Assembly (NCBI GenBank): GCA_016937215.1
Contig: JAFGWI010000167.1
Span: 1-47,421, forward strand
DNA length: 47,421 nt
Reading direction: 5' to 3'
Origin: Spirochaetales bacterium
GTDB taxonomy: Bacteria; Spirochaetota; Spirochaetia; SZUA-6; JAFGRV01
In this document: positions 1 to 8,672 of the stretch, piece after piece
Layout: every line of letters starts with the position of its first letter
How positions within the stretch are numbered: position 1 is the stretch's first letter
Position numbers and translations under genes: made by a program
The notes under the pieces: generated by a model
Databases searched by the model: none
Told to the model about the DNA's origin: nothing
What the model saw: only the letters and a program-made list of their open reading frames with translations

Positions 1-1
1 G

Positions 2-490
2 CTTTCAGCCTTGAGAAGCGGCTCCCGCGTGCAGGCAACTCTCTGGAGCGGGGTTCATCAAGTCATTAAAACCGAAGGATTTGTCCGCGATGAAAAATCC
101 ATACTCAAGGTGCTCACCGGCTTCTTCGGAGGCGCTACAGCCTTTCCAATTCATGTTCTCAGAGAGACTTATCTGAATAAAAAAATAAAAAAACATGCAA
201 AAAAAAGGAAAGTGCATATACTTATAGTATCTGACGATGGTGTTACCACCATGTTTGATCAAGATGAAAAAGGTAATGATGGAAAAGAAATTTCCAGAAT
301 GAGCCTTGAGAACGCCGGAGCTGGAGGAACCATGGTTCTGAATCTGTGGCAAAAATGGAATGAGGTTTCCTTGCTAATTGAAGCCCATGACATGGGTTGG
401 GAAATTTTCCCCATCAGCAAATGGGATGATTTAATTGATTTCAGCCGGGAATTTGCCCGGAAGCATTATTCACAAGAGTTGTCAAAATGA
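2..490 (+). CDS. vWA-domain protein, C-terminal part (gene starts upstream of window)
   Basis: The frame is open from the first base, so this is the 3' end of a longer gene; the TTG at base 11 is probably internal. The visible 160 residues fit the second half of a von Willebrand A domain. A TGFFGGATAFP segment resembles the second MIDAS loop (conserved Thr), and the hydrophobic strand VHILIVSDDG supplies the MIDAS Asp. The tail is an alternating strand/helix pattern (GTMVLNLW, GWEIFPISKWDDL). vWA proteins bind metal and act as adaptors, often beside MoxR-type AAA+ ATPases, but no ATPase is visible here. The stop overlaps the next start by 4 bases, so these genes are probably translationally coupled. 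The vWA assignment is fairly good; its role is unknown. Confidence 0.65.
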   Translation, partial: LSALRSGSRVQATLWSGVHQVIKTEGFVRDEKSILKVLTGFFGGATAFPIHVLRETYLNKKIKKHAKKRKVHILIVSDDGVTTMFDQDEKGNDGKEISRMSLENAGAGGTMVLNLWQKWNEVSLLIEAHDMGWEIFPISKWDDLIDFSREFARKHYSQELSK

Positions 491-1080
491 AAGAAGGGCC
501 TGTATTGGAGGACTTTATGCGTTATGCTTCTCTTTGTCCGGAAATATATTTCACTAAACCCTATTTTCTAGGATTTGACGAAGATAGTGTTCACACATCA
601 GCTTTAGTCAATGACAGATTGCTCTCTCTGGGTGCCCATGTTTTAACCCAGGAAGAATCCAGACGATTCAATTTGGCTAATAGTAAAGAATCCATCGCTT
701 ATCTGAAGTTAATGGCATTACTCAGTTATTTATTGGGATACAAATGGTTTATTCAGCATCAAATATCTTTTTCCAAGCTTAAAAAATTGATATTCAAAAC
801 AGATTTAGAAAAACTATCCCGTGAAGTTGAAGCCAGTTGTTTTGTTAAAGATAATGACCGGCGCGAGGAAATTTGCCGAATGATTTTGCTTCATCTTGAT
901 TTGTATCCTCAAGGTGAGGATGAAAACCTGGCAAAGGACCGTATGCTTACATTGGATAGTTTGGAACAAGCCAGAATTATTACAAAGTCTCTTGAGGCCC
1001 AGGAAAGAGCCAGGGAAATCAGAGAGGCTTTAGAACGAAAACGGGCTGCTGAAGCAGCCAGTAAAATGATGCGAGAATGA
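487..1080 (+). CDS. unknown helical protein between vWA and adenylate-forming genes
   Basis: I do not recognise a named family in these 197 residues. The protein looks cytoplasmic and mostly helical. A hydrophobic stretch near residues 75-90 (LMALLSYLLGYKWF) seems too short and mixed for a membrane anchor. The C-terminus, from about residue 165, is a charged Ala/Glu/Arg/Lys helix (REIREALERKRAAEAASKM) likely to form a coiled coil. The ATG overlaps the stop of the vWA gene by 4 bases, and the next gene follows after 3 bases. All three genes are therefore one operon and probably one functional unit. It may be an adaptor for the vWA protein or the ligase; this is inference from context only. Confidence 0.7.
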   Translation: MKEGPVLEDFMRYASLCPEIYFTKPYFLGFDEDSVHTSALVNDRLLSLGAHVLTQEESRRFNLANSKESIAYLKLMALLSYLLGYKWFIQHQISFSKLKKLIFKTDLEKLSREVEASCFVKDNDRREEICRMILLHLDLYPQGEDENLAKDRMLTLDSLEQARIITKSLEAQERAREIREALERKRAAEAASKMMRE

Positions 1081-1083
1081 TTT

Positions 1084-2487
1084 ATGGAAGTAAAATTAAA
1101 CGAAGTGATTAAAAGGATTCCCCTTTTTAAAGAACCCTGGAAAAAAACCTTGGAAAAACTGGGCCAATCACCATACGCGCCAGCCTGGAATAGTTATTGC
1201 GGTGATCAGATTACTGATGAATACAAGGCTTTTGTGGATGAGTTTGAAAAAAATCTGTACCTTAAACGTTTTCCCTTTAATACTGAGCTGCCTGATCAAT
1301 TTATTGGCTATCTGCTGGCCTTAAAACCGCGTTCTCTCTGGTTTTATGAAGCCCTGGAAAACAAAAACTGGATAAAGGAATTTCATACTGTTAAAACCAT
1401 GGACCGCGGTGACCTTCAAAAGGAATTGAAAAAACTCATTCCCTTTGATGAAAAACTTGATGATCTGATTATCAATCCAACTTCAGGAACCACGGGTCAG
1501 CCGGTAAAGGTGCCTAACCACCCCAAAGCCATAGGCTGTTACGATCCTCTTATTCTTTTTGCTCTGCATCAGCATGGTATTTATTGGCGGACTCAAAGCC
1601 CGGATACCGCAGCCATACAAATTTGCAACCAGCAAAATACCATTACCTATTTTACGGCACATAGTTTTTATAATGGCTCAGGTTTCGCGAAAATTAATCT
1701 GAATAATCGGCAATGGCAAAGAGAAAGCGATAGAGACAAATATTTGGCTGAAGCAGACCCTTATATTCTTTCCGGTGATCCCTACAGCTTTTATTCCTAT
1801 CTGAACCAGGGGATTCATTTTCATCCTAAAACACTTTTATCCACCTCTATCAGCTTGTCAAAAATAGAGATCACCAAGCTTATGGAAGAATTCCAGGCAC
1901 CGGTAATAAATATTTATTCCTTGAACGAAACAGGACCTATTGGGTACAGCTGCCCGTTGGAACCAGATACCTTTCATATTCTTCCTCATGATATTTTTGT
2001 TGAAATACTTGATGATAATAATCGATCTGTTGAACCTGGAAAAATCGGCAATATCCATATAACAGGAGGCCGGAACCCCTATCTGCCTTTGCTGCGATAC
2101 AAAACCGGGGATCAGGGCTGGATGGATTATTCCAGTTGCGACTGTGGAGACAAAATGCCAAAGCTTCACCTTTATAACGCGCGAAAAATGGTTATTTTTA
2201 AAAATCTAAAGGGGCAGTGGATAAACCCGGTGGATGTTCCCAGAATTTTAAAGGACTATCCCATAATAAAATTTCACATGACTCAGGATAGTAATCTTGA
2301 TTGCGAACTTTCTATTAAAACCCAATATCCTCTGGGAAATGCTGCAAGTGAAATCCTGTATAAAAAATTGACATCTCTTTTTGACGACAAAATCAATTTG
2401 ACCATCCTTGAAAAAGAAGAAATAGAGTCAAATCAACCATTTGAAAGTGAAATTGATTTCACCTTTTTGGCTGAACTTGCTTATTGA
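1084..2487 (+). CDS. phenylacetate-CoA-ligase-like adenylate-forming enzyme
   Basis: This 467-residue protein has the ANL-superfamily signature SGTTG at residues 134-138. It also has YSLNETG (A5-like) near 279 and LLRYKTGDQG (A7-like) near 338, followed by a CDCGD cysteine motif seen in PaaK/CapK/F390-synthetase-like enzymes. Such enzymes activate a carboxylate as an acyl-adenylate and pass it to CoA or another acceptor; the substrate cannot be read from the sequence. The length is typical of the PaaK branch. It is the last gene of the vWA operon, starting 3 bases after its neighbour. A second PaaK-like enzyme lies at 42194-43462 in a different setting. Confidence 0.8.
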   Translation: MEVKLNEVIKRIPLFKEPWKKTLEKLGQSPYAPAWNSYCGDQITDEYKAFVDEFEKNLYLKRFPFNTELPDQFIGYLLALKPRSLWFYEALENKNWIKEFHTVKTMDRGDLQKELKKLIPFDEKLDDLIINPTSGTTGQPVKVPNHPKAIGCYDPLILFALHQHGIYWRTQSPDTAAIQICNQQNTITYFTAHSFYNGSGFAKINLNNRQWQRESDRDKYLAEADPYILSGDPYSFYSYLNQGIHFHPKTLLSTSISLSKIEITKLMEEFQAPVINIYSLNETGPIGYSCPLEPDTFHILPHDIFVEILDDNNRSVEPGKIGNIHITGGRNPYLPLLRYKTGDQGWMDYSSCDCGDKMPKLHLYNARKMVIFKNLKGQWINPVDVPRILKDYPIIKFHMTQDSNLDCELSIKTQYPLGNAASEILYKKLTSLFDDKINLTILEKEEIESNQPFESEIDFTFLAELAY

Positions 2488-2550
2488 TTTTTTGCAGTAA
2501 TCATTTTACTTGAAACCACAAAAATAGTTTAAAAAATGTGAAGAGCCCCA

Positions 2551-2588
2551 TTCATTTACATTAATGGAAATGAGCATTCTTTTTTTTG
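2551..2588 (+). terminator. probable intrinsic terminator of the vWA-ligase operon
   Basis: A 7-bp stem (TTCATTT with AAATGAG, including one G-T pair) encloses a 10-base loop and is followed by CATTC and a run of eight T. The stem is AT-rich and weak, but the long T-run and its place about 65 bases after the ligase stop support a terminator. Confidence 0.4.
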
Positions 2589-2738
2589 TCATTTTTGTAA
2601 ATACTTAACCCTGTATAAAATCAAAAATTAACTCACTTCCCTTAAAAATGTGAACCGCAATCAATCATTCCGTCTTAATTCCCAAACCTAATGAGCCTAA
2701 TGCAATGATAGATCGCGATACAGCTATTATTTTCCCTT

Positions 2739-2755
2739 TGGCATGATAATTGCAA
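2739..2755 (+). promoter_or_regulatory. sigma-54-like (-24/-12) promoter before the ABC transporter genes
   Basis: TGGCATG-N4-TTGCAA matches the RpoN consensus TGGCACG-N4-TTGCW at all but one position, with the essential GG and GC dinucleotides exactly 12 bases apart. The predicted start of transcription is near 2765, only about 10 bases before the ATG at 2775, so the leader would begin at the GAGGA ribosome site. A short palindrome ATCGCGAT lies about 25 bases upstream and could be a regulator site. Whether the organism encodes RpoN is not visible here. Confidence 0.45.
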
Positions 2756-2774
2756 TAATTAATTGAGGATAATT

Positions 2775-3509
2775 ATGAAACAATTAGGTATTTTAACCAG
2801 TATTATATGTTCAATCATTTTAACCAACTGTAATACTGAAGAAGCATCCTTCATGATTGCTTCAGGAGCTGGATATAAAAATCCGATGAATGAAATTAAG
2901 CAACTTTATATGCAAGAGACTGGCATAAAAATAAACATGTTATTTGGAAATATGCAAACCATTTCTCAACAAACATTAAAAAGCGGTCAAATAACCATTG
3001 TTATTGGTGATATGGATTTTCTTCAAAACCCTAAGTATGGCGTGAAATATTCCAAATTTGGAACAATCGGCTGTGGGAAATTGGCACTTGCCTTTGGTAA
3101 AAATAATGGGTTTAGCCAAAGAATAGATTTATTGGATTCCAAAATCAAACGTGTACTCATAGCAGACCCTGAAAACGCGATTTATGGTAAAGCGGCAAAG
3201 GAGTATTTGCAAAATATCAAAATATGGTCATCACTTCAGGATAAACTATTGGTGATGAAAACAGTTCCCATGGTGTCCTCTTATTTGTTAACAAATGAGG
3301 CTGATGCCGGTTTTATCAATCTTTCAGAAGCCATTTCACTCAAAGATAAATTAAAAAGCTCACTGATTTTAAGTGAACTTTATTCTCCTATTAAGATAGT
3401 AGCCGGAGTTGTTGATGGATTTGAAACAAACATTCAAGTCAATAATTTTTTGACATACTTAGTTGAAAACATTGGAGCGAAAAAAGTTTTTGAATCATAT
3501 GGATTGTGA
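2775..3509 (+). CDS. molybdate/tungstate-type ABC substrate-binding lipoprotein
   Basis: The protein has 244 residues from the ATG at 2775, chosen because GAGGA sits 5 bases upstream; the TTG at 2763 would overlap that site. A short signal peptide ends in a lipobox (LTNC), so the protein is probably a membrane-anchored lipoprotein. The mature part follows the ModA pattern: an N-terminal strand, a segment ETGIKINMLFGNMQ at the usual oxyanion-loop position, a later IADPENAIYGKAAKEYL stretch, and a late AGFINLSEA hinge region. ModA proteins bind molybdate or tungstate for a ModB permease. A ModB-like permease follows 18 bases later. The exact ligand is inferred from family resemblance, and other oxyanions are possible. 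Confidence 0.7.
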   Translation: MKQLGILTSIICSIILTNCNTEEASFMIASGAGYKNPMNEIKQLYMQETGIKINMLFGNMQTISQQTLKSGQITIVIGDMDFLQNPKYGVKYSKFGTIGCGKLALAFGKNNGFSQRIDLLDSKIKRVLIADPENAIYGKAAKEYLQNIKIWSSLQDKLLVMKTVPMVSSYLLTNEADAGFINLSEAISLKDKLKSSLILSELYSPIKIVAGVVDGFETNIQVNNFLTYLVENIGAKKVFESYGL

Positions 3510-3527
3510 CAAAATGGGGTTAAAGTA

Positions 3528-4235
3528 ATGGATAATATCAAACATTGTCTGGAATTCACTATTGGTATTCTTGTCTCAGTCAGCCTGACCAATCTGATTA
3601 TTGGAACAAGCGTGGGGGTATGGCTTGCCAATAAAAAAACGGTTTTTAGTCGTATTTTGGAAACTCTGATAACATTACCCCTTATTTTTCCTCCTATTGC
3701 CTTTGGTTTTTTCATGATTAGTCTGTTAGGCCGTGATAGCCTGATTGGTTACGGTTTGTTAAAAATATTCAATGTTAATATTATTTTTAGTCAATATGGT
3801 GTATTTCTTGGTTCGTTTATTTCCGGCTTTCCATTAATGGTCAAATCAGTTAAAACATCGGCCTTATCCATCGACCAATCAATCATGGAAATGGCTCGAA
3901 TACAAGGGGCCAATCAATTTGATCTGTTTCTTTACATACTATTGCCGAATTTATCTAAAGGTATTTGCGCGGGAATGATTCTGTCCGCGAGCCGTTCACT
4001 TGGTGAGGTCGGGATGTGCATGTTGTTGGGCGGTAATATTCAAGGTAAAACAGAAACTATTTCATTGGCCATTTTTAACGCGGTTTTTGAAGGTGATATT
4101 ATGAAGGCTACGCTGTTATCTACGATACTCATAGTAATCTCACTTTTGTTTTTTACATTAATTAGTCAATTTGAAAAGGAGGATGAAAATGTCCAATGCA
4201 GATCATTTTTATCAGGAAATACTCACAGGTTTTAG
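3528..4235 (+). CDS. ModB-like ABC transporter permease
   Basis: This 235-residue integral membrane protein has about five or six hydrophobic helices (for example LVSVSLTNLIIGTSVGVWL, LETLITLPLIFPPIAFGFF). The cytoplasmic EAA-type coupling motif is clear at residues 120-145 (MEMARIQGANQFDLF, then LPNL), where an ABC ATPase would dock. The order binding protein then permease fits a molybdate-type importer. No ATPase gene follows. The permease end overlaps the start of a DUF364-like gene instead, so the ModC partner must be encoded elsewhere or shared. The 18-base gap to the binding protein indicates one operon. Confidence 0.8.
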   Translation: MDNIKHCLEFTIGILVSVSLTNLIIGTSVGVWLANKKTVFSRILETLITLPLIFPPIAFGFFMISLLGRDSLIGYGLLKIFNVNIIFSQYGVFLGSFISGFPLMVKSVKTSALSIDQSIMEMARIQGANQFDLFLYILLPNLSKGICAGMILSASRSLGEVGMCMLLGGNIQGKTETISLAIFNAVFEGDIMKATLLSTILIVISLLFFTLISQFEKEDENVQCRSFLSGNTHRF

Positions 4236-4944
4236 AAAATTAGCAGAACAGAAAGGCATTCTTGATGAAAACATTACCATCAATGGTAAAATTTTAAACA
4301 CCCAGGAAGCCATTGGAATACCCTCGCGAGATGACTTTCCCTTGCTTATGGGAAAAGAATTTCTAATGGAAGCTGATTATAAAGGTTCAAAAGGCCAGGC
4401 TTTCACCAATTGTCCAGGAAATTTTAATGGAACTATTTGTGAAATCACAAAAACCCTGCCTAAAAATAGTTTTGAATACGCTGTTCTCATTTCATCCATG
4501 AATGCCGTTGGAAAACATCTTGGGCTGTGTGAAAAAACAATCCATTGCAGGAATGAAGGTCCAGAATTATGCGCAGAACATATTGTCGCATCAATCAAAA
4601 AAATGGATATTTACCGCGCGACTTCCAATCCCCTTAAAATAGCACTTGTTGGCTACCAGCCAAGCTTTCTCGATAAACTCGCGCGAAATTTCAATCTACG
4701 CTGTCTGGATTTGGACCTGTCCCGAATCGGTCAGAAAAAATTCGGAATTACAATCGAACAGGGTGTTGATAATATGCGCGATGCTTTAAACTGGGCTGAT
4801 ATGATTTTAGTGACGGGCAGCACCCTTTGTAATGGGACGATCGTTAATTATTTGAGTCATAAAAACACCTATTTTTTTGGGACAACCATCAGCGCGACCG
4901 CGGCACTCCTGGGTTTAAAACGAATGTGTTTTGAAGCTGAATAA
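4189..4944 (+). CDS. DUF364-like putative heavy-metal-chelation/Rossmann protein
   Basis: The protein has 251 residues from the ATG at 4189, which has AGGAGG six bases upstream; the TTG at 4171 and ATG at 4183 lie before or against that site. The gene overlaps the permease end by 47 bases. The C-terminal half (about 150-251) reads as a Rossmann-like domain: IALVGYQPSFLDKL, then MILVTGSTLCNGTI, then a closing FFGTTISATAALLGL. This matches proteins annotated as DUF364, putative heavy-metal chelation. The N-terminal half carries several Cys residues (NCPGNFNGTIC, LCEKTIHC, LCAEH). Its coupling to a molybdate-type importer suggests a role in oxyanion or cofactor-metal handling. That role is inference. 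Confidence 0.65.
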   Translation: MSNADHFYQEILTGFRKLAEQKGILDENITINGKILNTQEAIGIPSRDDFPLLMGKEFLMEADYKGSKGQAFTNCPGNFNGTICEITKTLPKNSFEYAVLISSMNAVGKHLGLCEKTIHCRNEGPELCAEHIVASIKKMDIYRATSNPLKIALVGYQPSFLDKLARNFNLRCLDLDLSRIGQKKFGITIEQGVDNMRDALNWADMILVTGSTLCNGTIVNYLSHKNTYFFGTTISATAALLGLKRMCFEAE

Positions 4945-5003
4945 ATACCGGAAATAAATCTTATTTCGTAAGTATTCAGTAGGTGTAAAAAATGTTTTCC
5001 GAT

Positions 5004-5147
5004 GCCATTCTGAGGAGGTACGACGAAGAATCTACCAGATTCTAAACTGAGAACACGCCGATCATGTGCGTAAACACTTTGAACACAAGGCAAGGTGTTC
5101 CTATTCATCTGAGATTCTTCACTTCACTGCGCTGCGTTCAGAATGGT
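5004..5147 (+). repeat. dispersed palindromic repeat, family 2, copy 1
   Basis: The left arm CATTCTGAGGAGG...CGAAGAATCT and the right arm GAGATTCTTC...TTCAGAATGG are inverted relative to each other. The same arms recur at 23865-23971, and single-arm versions at 29146-29207 and 41571-41597. The centre carries another short palindrome (GAACAC...GTGTTC). The element fills most of the 426-base gap before lysS. Small open frames inside it are not genes. Confidence 0.7.
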
Positions 5148-5370
5148 CCCATGATTACTTTGATATGGATTCGAAGCCCTACCCTTCAATTGCTTTTTTG
5201 AGTATATCGGCCTTTTGCGATATCCGTGGATTGGGTAAGTATTTTCCATGAGGCCTATCAAATTAAGGCCAAGCTATTTTCCAGACAATGGGGGGAAGTC
5301 ATCACTTATTCCTGTAATCACATTTATCGGGTTGATGCAAAAATATCTTTTCTATATACTGTGTTTCATT

Positions 5371-6945
5371 ATGATAGAAAAACCAGAACATTGGGCCGAT
5401 CAGTTTGCTCAGGCCATTATAAATAAACGGGGCGAGAAGGAGCAGTATGTCTGTGCCTCGGGGATAACTCCTTCAGGTACAGTCCATATCGGAAATTTTC
5501 GGGAAATTATCAGTGTTGATTTGATAGTTCGCGCCTTGCGTCGCTATGGTAAAAAAGTGCGTTTCATTTATTCCTGGGATGATTATGATGTGTTCAGAAA
5601 AATACCCAAGAACATGCCCAATCAGGAAATGCTTCAAGCTTATTTACGAAAACCAATTATCAAGACCCCGGATCCTTTTGGACAAGAGTCCAGCTACGCG
5701 CGTCGGAATGAAAAGGACGTGGAAAAGATGCTTCCACTGGTCGGGATTGTACCGGAATACATTTACCAGGCAGAAAAATACATGAATTCCGATTACGCCG
5801 AGGGGATGAAGACTGCTCTTGAACACAAAGCTGTTATTATCGAGATCCTTAATCAGCATCGTCAGACCCCGCTGGATGAATCATGGTGGCCTATTTCTGT
5901 ATTTTGCAATAAATGTGATTTGGACACAACACAAATCAAGTCATGGGACGGCAATTACTCTATTGACTATGCTTGTACTTCCTGTGGTAATGAAGAAACC
6001 CTTGATTTACGAAAAACCGGTAATGTAAAGCTTTTCTGGCGTGTAGACTGGCCTATGCGCTGGAAATATGAAGGGGTGGATTTTGAACCAGCCGGCAAGG
6101 AACATCATTCAGCCGGGGGTTCTTTTGATACGGCCAAGGAAATCGTGCAAAGGGTTTATGCACAGGATGAGCCCAATACTTTTAAATATGATTTTATTAG
6201 TATTAAGGGTCAAGGTGGTAAAATTTCATCGTCCCTCGGAAATGTTTTAAGTCTGGAAGATGTGCTTCAGATTTATCAACCTCAGATAGTTCGTTATTTA
6301 TTTGCCGGTACAAGGCCGAATACGGAATTTGCCATTTCATTTGATCTGGATGTTATCAAGATATATGAAGATTATGACCGTTGTGAACGTTTTTATTACG
6401 GAGCCGAGGAAATTTCGGACAAGAAAAAGGCCAAGGAAGCACGGAATTATGAACTTTCCCAGATCGATGTACCAGCAGAAAAAATGCCCTATCAAATGGC
6501 TTTTCGTCATCTTTGTAATCTACTTCAAATTAACGATGGTAATATAGAAGGTGTTCTTGAAGGGCTTGAACTTTCCGACATTGATAAAAAATATGTTACT
6601 CAGCGGGCAGCTTGTGCCTGGAACTGGATCGAAAACTATGCTCCAGAGGATTTTAAATTCCGCCTTCGAGCGGTCGATGCGCCTGAATCGGACTTAAATA
6701 GCAAAGAGCGAGAAGCCCTTCAATCTTTAGCCCATTTTCTTGATCAAAGTTTTAAGCAGCTTGATGAAAAAGCCCTGGGCGAAAAAATATATGAAATCGC
6801 CCAATCCATTGAACTGGATCCCAAGGAGTTTTTCAGGGTTTGCTATGAGGTCCTTATTGGGAAGGAAAAAGGTCCGCGTCTTGCTGGTTTCATTTTGACC
6901 ATTGGTCAGAATAAAATCATGAGCATTTTAGGAAAATATCTATAG
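5371..6945 (+). CDS. lysS: class I lysyl-tRNA synthetase
   Basis: The enzyme charges tRNA-Lys in the cytoplasm. It is the archaeal-type class I form: a Rossmann core with HIGN in PSGTVHIGNF (HIGH motif) and KISSS in place of KMSKS. A Cys pair set (CNKC ... CTSC) lies near residues 175-205. I chose the ATG at 5371, giving 524 residues, because family members begin just before a HWAD-like motif (here EKPEHWADQFAQ) and are usually near 500-530 residues. The frame is open upstream to 5248, but that extension lies in repeat-rich DNA. No good ribosome site precedes 5371. Spirochaetes, archaea and some alphaproteobacteria use this form, and the sequence is closest in feel to spirochaetal enzymes. 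Confidence 0.95.
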   Translation: MIEKPEHWADQFAQAIINKRGEKEQYVCASGITPSGTVHIGNFREIISVDLIVRALRRYGKKVRFIYSWDDYDVFRKIPKNMPNQEMLQAYLRKPIIKTPDPFGQESSYARRNEKDVEKMLPLVGIVPEYIYQAEKYMNSDYAEGMKTALEHKAVIIEILNQHRQTPLDESWWPISVFCNKCDLDTTQIKSWDGNYSIDYACTSCGNEETLDLRKTGNVKLFWRVDWPMRWKYEGVDFEPAGKEHHSAGGSFDTAKEIVQRVYAQDEPNTFKYDFISIKGQGGKISSSLGNVLSLEDVLQIYQPQIVRYLFAGTRPNTEFAISFDLDVIKIYEDYDRCERFYYGAEEISDKKKAKEARNYELSQIDVPAEKMPYQMAFRHLCNLLQINDGNIEGVLEGLELSDIDKKYVTQRAACAWNWIENYAPEDFKFRLRAVDAPESDLNSKEREALQSLAHFLDQSFKQLDEKALGEKIYEIAQSIELDPKEFFRVCYEVLIGKEKGPRLAGFILTIGQNKIMSILGKYL

Positions 6946-7117
6946 ATTTTTCCCACCAGTGACAAAAATAAGACTGCTCAGAAAATTATCTTATAATTGG
7001 CTTTTTGTTTTATGACCAACTCCCTTTTCTTGCTTAAACTCAAGGGTTTCGAGTGTGCCGATAAATAGAATCAGAACCGGAGGATAACGGGTCGTTTTTC
7101 TTCGTATGTTGAGTTAT

Positions 7118-8287
7118 TCATTGATTCAGTACTTCGATTTTTAACAAGCTTAAGTCGTCAATCAGTTCCAGATATTTGCTTCGTTTCTGAATATGATGGG
7201 ACAGGTCCCGTAACAAATCATAACCGGTGTAGTGTTTCAGAAAATCTTCCAGACCCTCCTGGCCAAATGCTTTTCCGTCGGAACATTGGGCTTCGTACAT
7301 ACCATCAGAAGCCAATAACATGATTTCACCCGGTGATAAATAAAAATCAATATCATAATAGTCAGCATACTGATCTATACCAATCATAAGCGATTGAGTT
7401 TTAATAGAAGATCGTAATTCATAACCTTTATTGTTTTTTTTGAAGATCAAAGCAGGTGGGTGCCCCGCTGATGCCAGGCTGCCTCGCATGGTTACGGGAT
7501 TAAAATTGACCATCATGGCAGTTAAATAATAACCATCGATCTGCGCAGTCTCCAGAAAACCTTTATTCACGTTATTCAGAACAGCAGATGGTGCCTGAGA
7601 ACGATTAAATGATGCATGAAGAAGGGTTTTATAAATAACGGTAAAAAGTGATGCTGAAATCCCGTGGCCAGTGGCATCTGCGATGGTTGCCACAAGATTT
7701 TTATTATCAAGAAAAAAGGCTTCCAGAAAATCGCCGCCAATCTCATCAACTGGGCTATAATAAGTGTCGATGAGCAAACCATTTTGTTTAATTTTTTCCA
7801 AAGTAATCATTTTTCGCTGAATTTCACCAGCTAATTTCCTTTGGCGGTATTCGTCGCTCATGTCGCGAAAAACACTGATGCCGCCAATAATTTCCCCCTG
7901 GTCATTATGTAATGGCCCGACACTCAAAGAAATGGGTATTCGCCCCCAGGAGGTTTGAAAAAAAACCAGATGGGGATAAATAAAGGAATTATCATTTCTC
8001 ATTGCCTGGTTCAAAGGACAGTTATTGCTTTCACATAAAGAGGAATTCATGCGGTCCTTGATGCTGATTTTTAACACACTTTTGCACAAATGACCCAGAA
8101 CATCATCTCGATGAATGCCGGTCAATTCTTCAGCACCATGGTTCCAGAAAATGATTTTATTTTTTGTATCGGTGATATAAATACCATCACGAATTTGATT
8201 TAATACTTTTTCATAGGGAATGTGAGGAATGAAAGGTGTATGACCTCCGGCACTCAAAATAATACCTCGTTGATATGTGTTTACCAA
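7118..8287 (-). CDS. PAS domain plus PP2C (RsbU/SpoIIE-type) serine phosphatase
   Basis: The protein has 389 residues. Residues 23-140 form a PAS sensor domain (DGIYITDTKNKIIFWN, then GGISVFRDMSDE). A short helical linker leads to a SpoIIE/RsbU-type PP2C phosphatase with the metal-binding motifs GGDFLEAF, ADATGHG, SAGHPPAL, LASDGMYEA and DDLSLL. Such enzymes dephosphorylate STAS antagonists in partner-switching pathways. Two STAS proteins are encoded in this window, though not next to it. The start is uncertain: the longest frame uses TTG at 8287 without a ribosome site, whereas TTG at 8257 has GAGGT six bases upstream and keeps the PAS domain. There is no transmembrane segment, so sensing is probably cytoplasmic. 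Confidence 0.88.
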   Translation of the reverse strand: MVNTYQRGIILSAGGHTPFIPHIPYEKVLNQIRDGIYITDTKNKIIFWNHGAEELTGIHRDDVLGHLCKSVLKISIKDRMNSSLCESNNCPLNQAMRNDNSFIYPHLVFFQTSWGRIPISLSVGPLHNDQGEIIGGISVFRDMSDEYRQRKLAGEIQRKMITLEKIKQNGLLIDTYYSPVDEIGGDFLEAFFLDNKNLVATIADATGHGISASLFTVIYKTLLHASFNRSQAPSAVLNNVNKGFLETAQIDGYYLTAMMVNFNPVTMRGSLASAGHPPALIFKKNNKGYELRSSIKTQSLMIGIDQYADYYDIDFYLSPGEIMLLASDGMYEAQCSDGKAFGQEGLEDFLKHYTGYDLLRDLSHHIQKRSKYLELIDDLSLLKIEVLNQ

Positions 8288-8566
8288 AGCTATTCGGCAT
8301 TATGACGATCGGCCAACAAATCATTATGTGGGTTAATTCATAGCTGCTTTACATTTATTGTCCGCCCATAACTCACTATAATCCTGTAAAAACCTTAAAC
8401 GCAGCATTTTTGAAAAAAACAATGTACCACGCCTCCTGGCCAATTCCATGAGCCCCTACAGCTCTTTTCAGCTAAACAATTACCTCGTTAAAATAGTCTT
8501 ATCCAGGCTTAAAACCATAAGCCACCGTCAATTTGACTAAAATTACAGCAATAACAGGTTTTTGGA

Positions 8567-8595
8567 TTGACCTATCTATACTAATTATATATTCT
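8567..8595 (+). promoter_or_regulatory. possible sigma-70 promoter of rpiA
   Basis: TTGACC and TATTCT are separated by 17 bases, about 78 bases before the rpiA start. The -35 is a 5/6 match and the -10 a 4/6 match. The rest of the 385-base gap between the divergent phosphatase and rpiA genes (8288-8672) shows nothing else I can name. Confidence 0.35.
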
Positions 8596-8672
8596 CAAAA
8601 CATCTATTATCAAATGGATTTTAAAAAAATAATTATAAGTTTATTAAAACTGATTTTTACAAGAGAGTTATT

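Noticed and set aside
4171-4188. TTG 4171 or ATG 4183 as start of the DUF364-like gene
   Set aside because: Both lie before or against the AGGAGG site; ATG 4189 has the correct spacing.
5066-5370. Short frames and an N-terminal extension of lysS in the gap before it
   Set aside because: They lie in a palindromic repeat and AT-rich DNA; family alignment places the lysS start at 5371.
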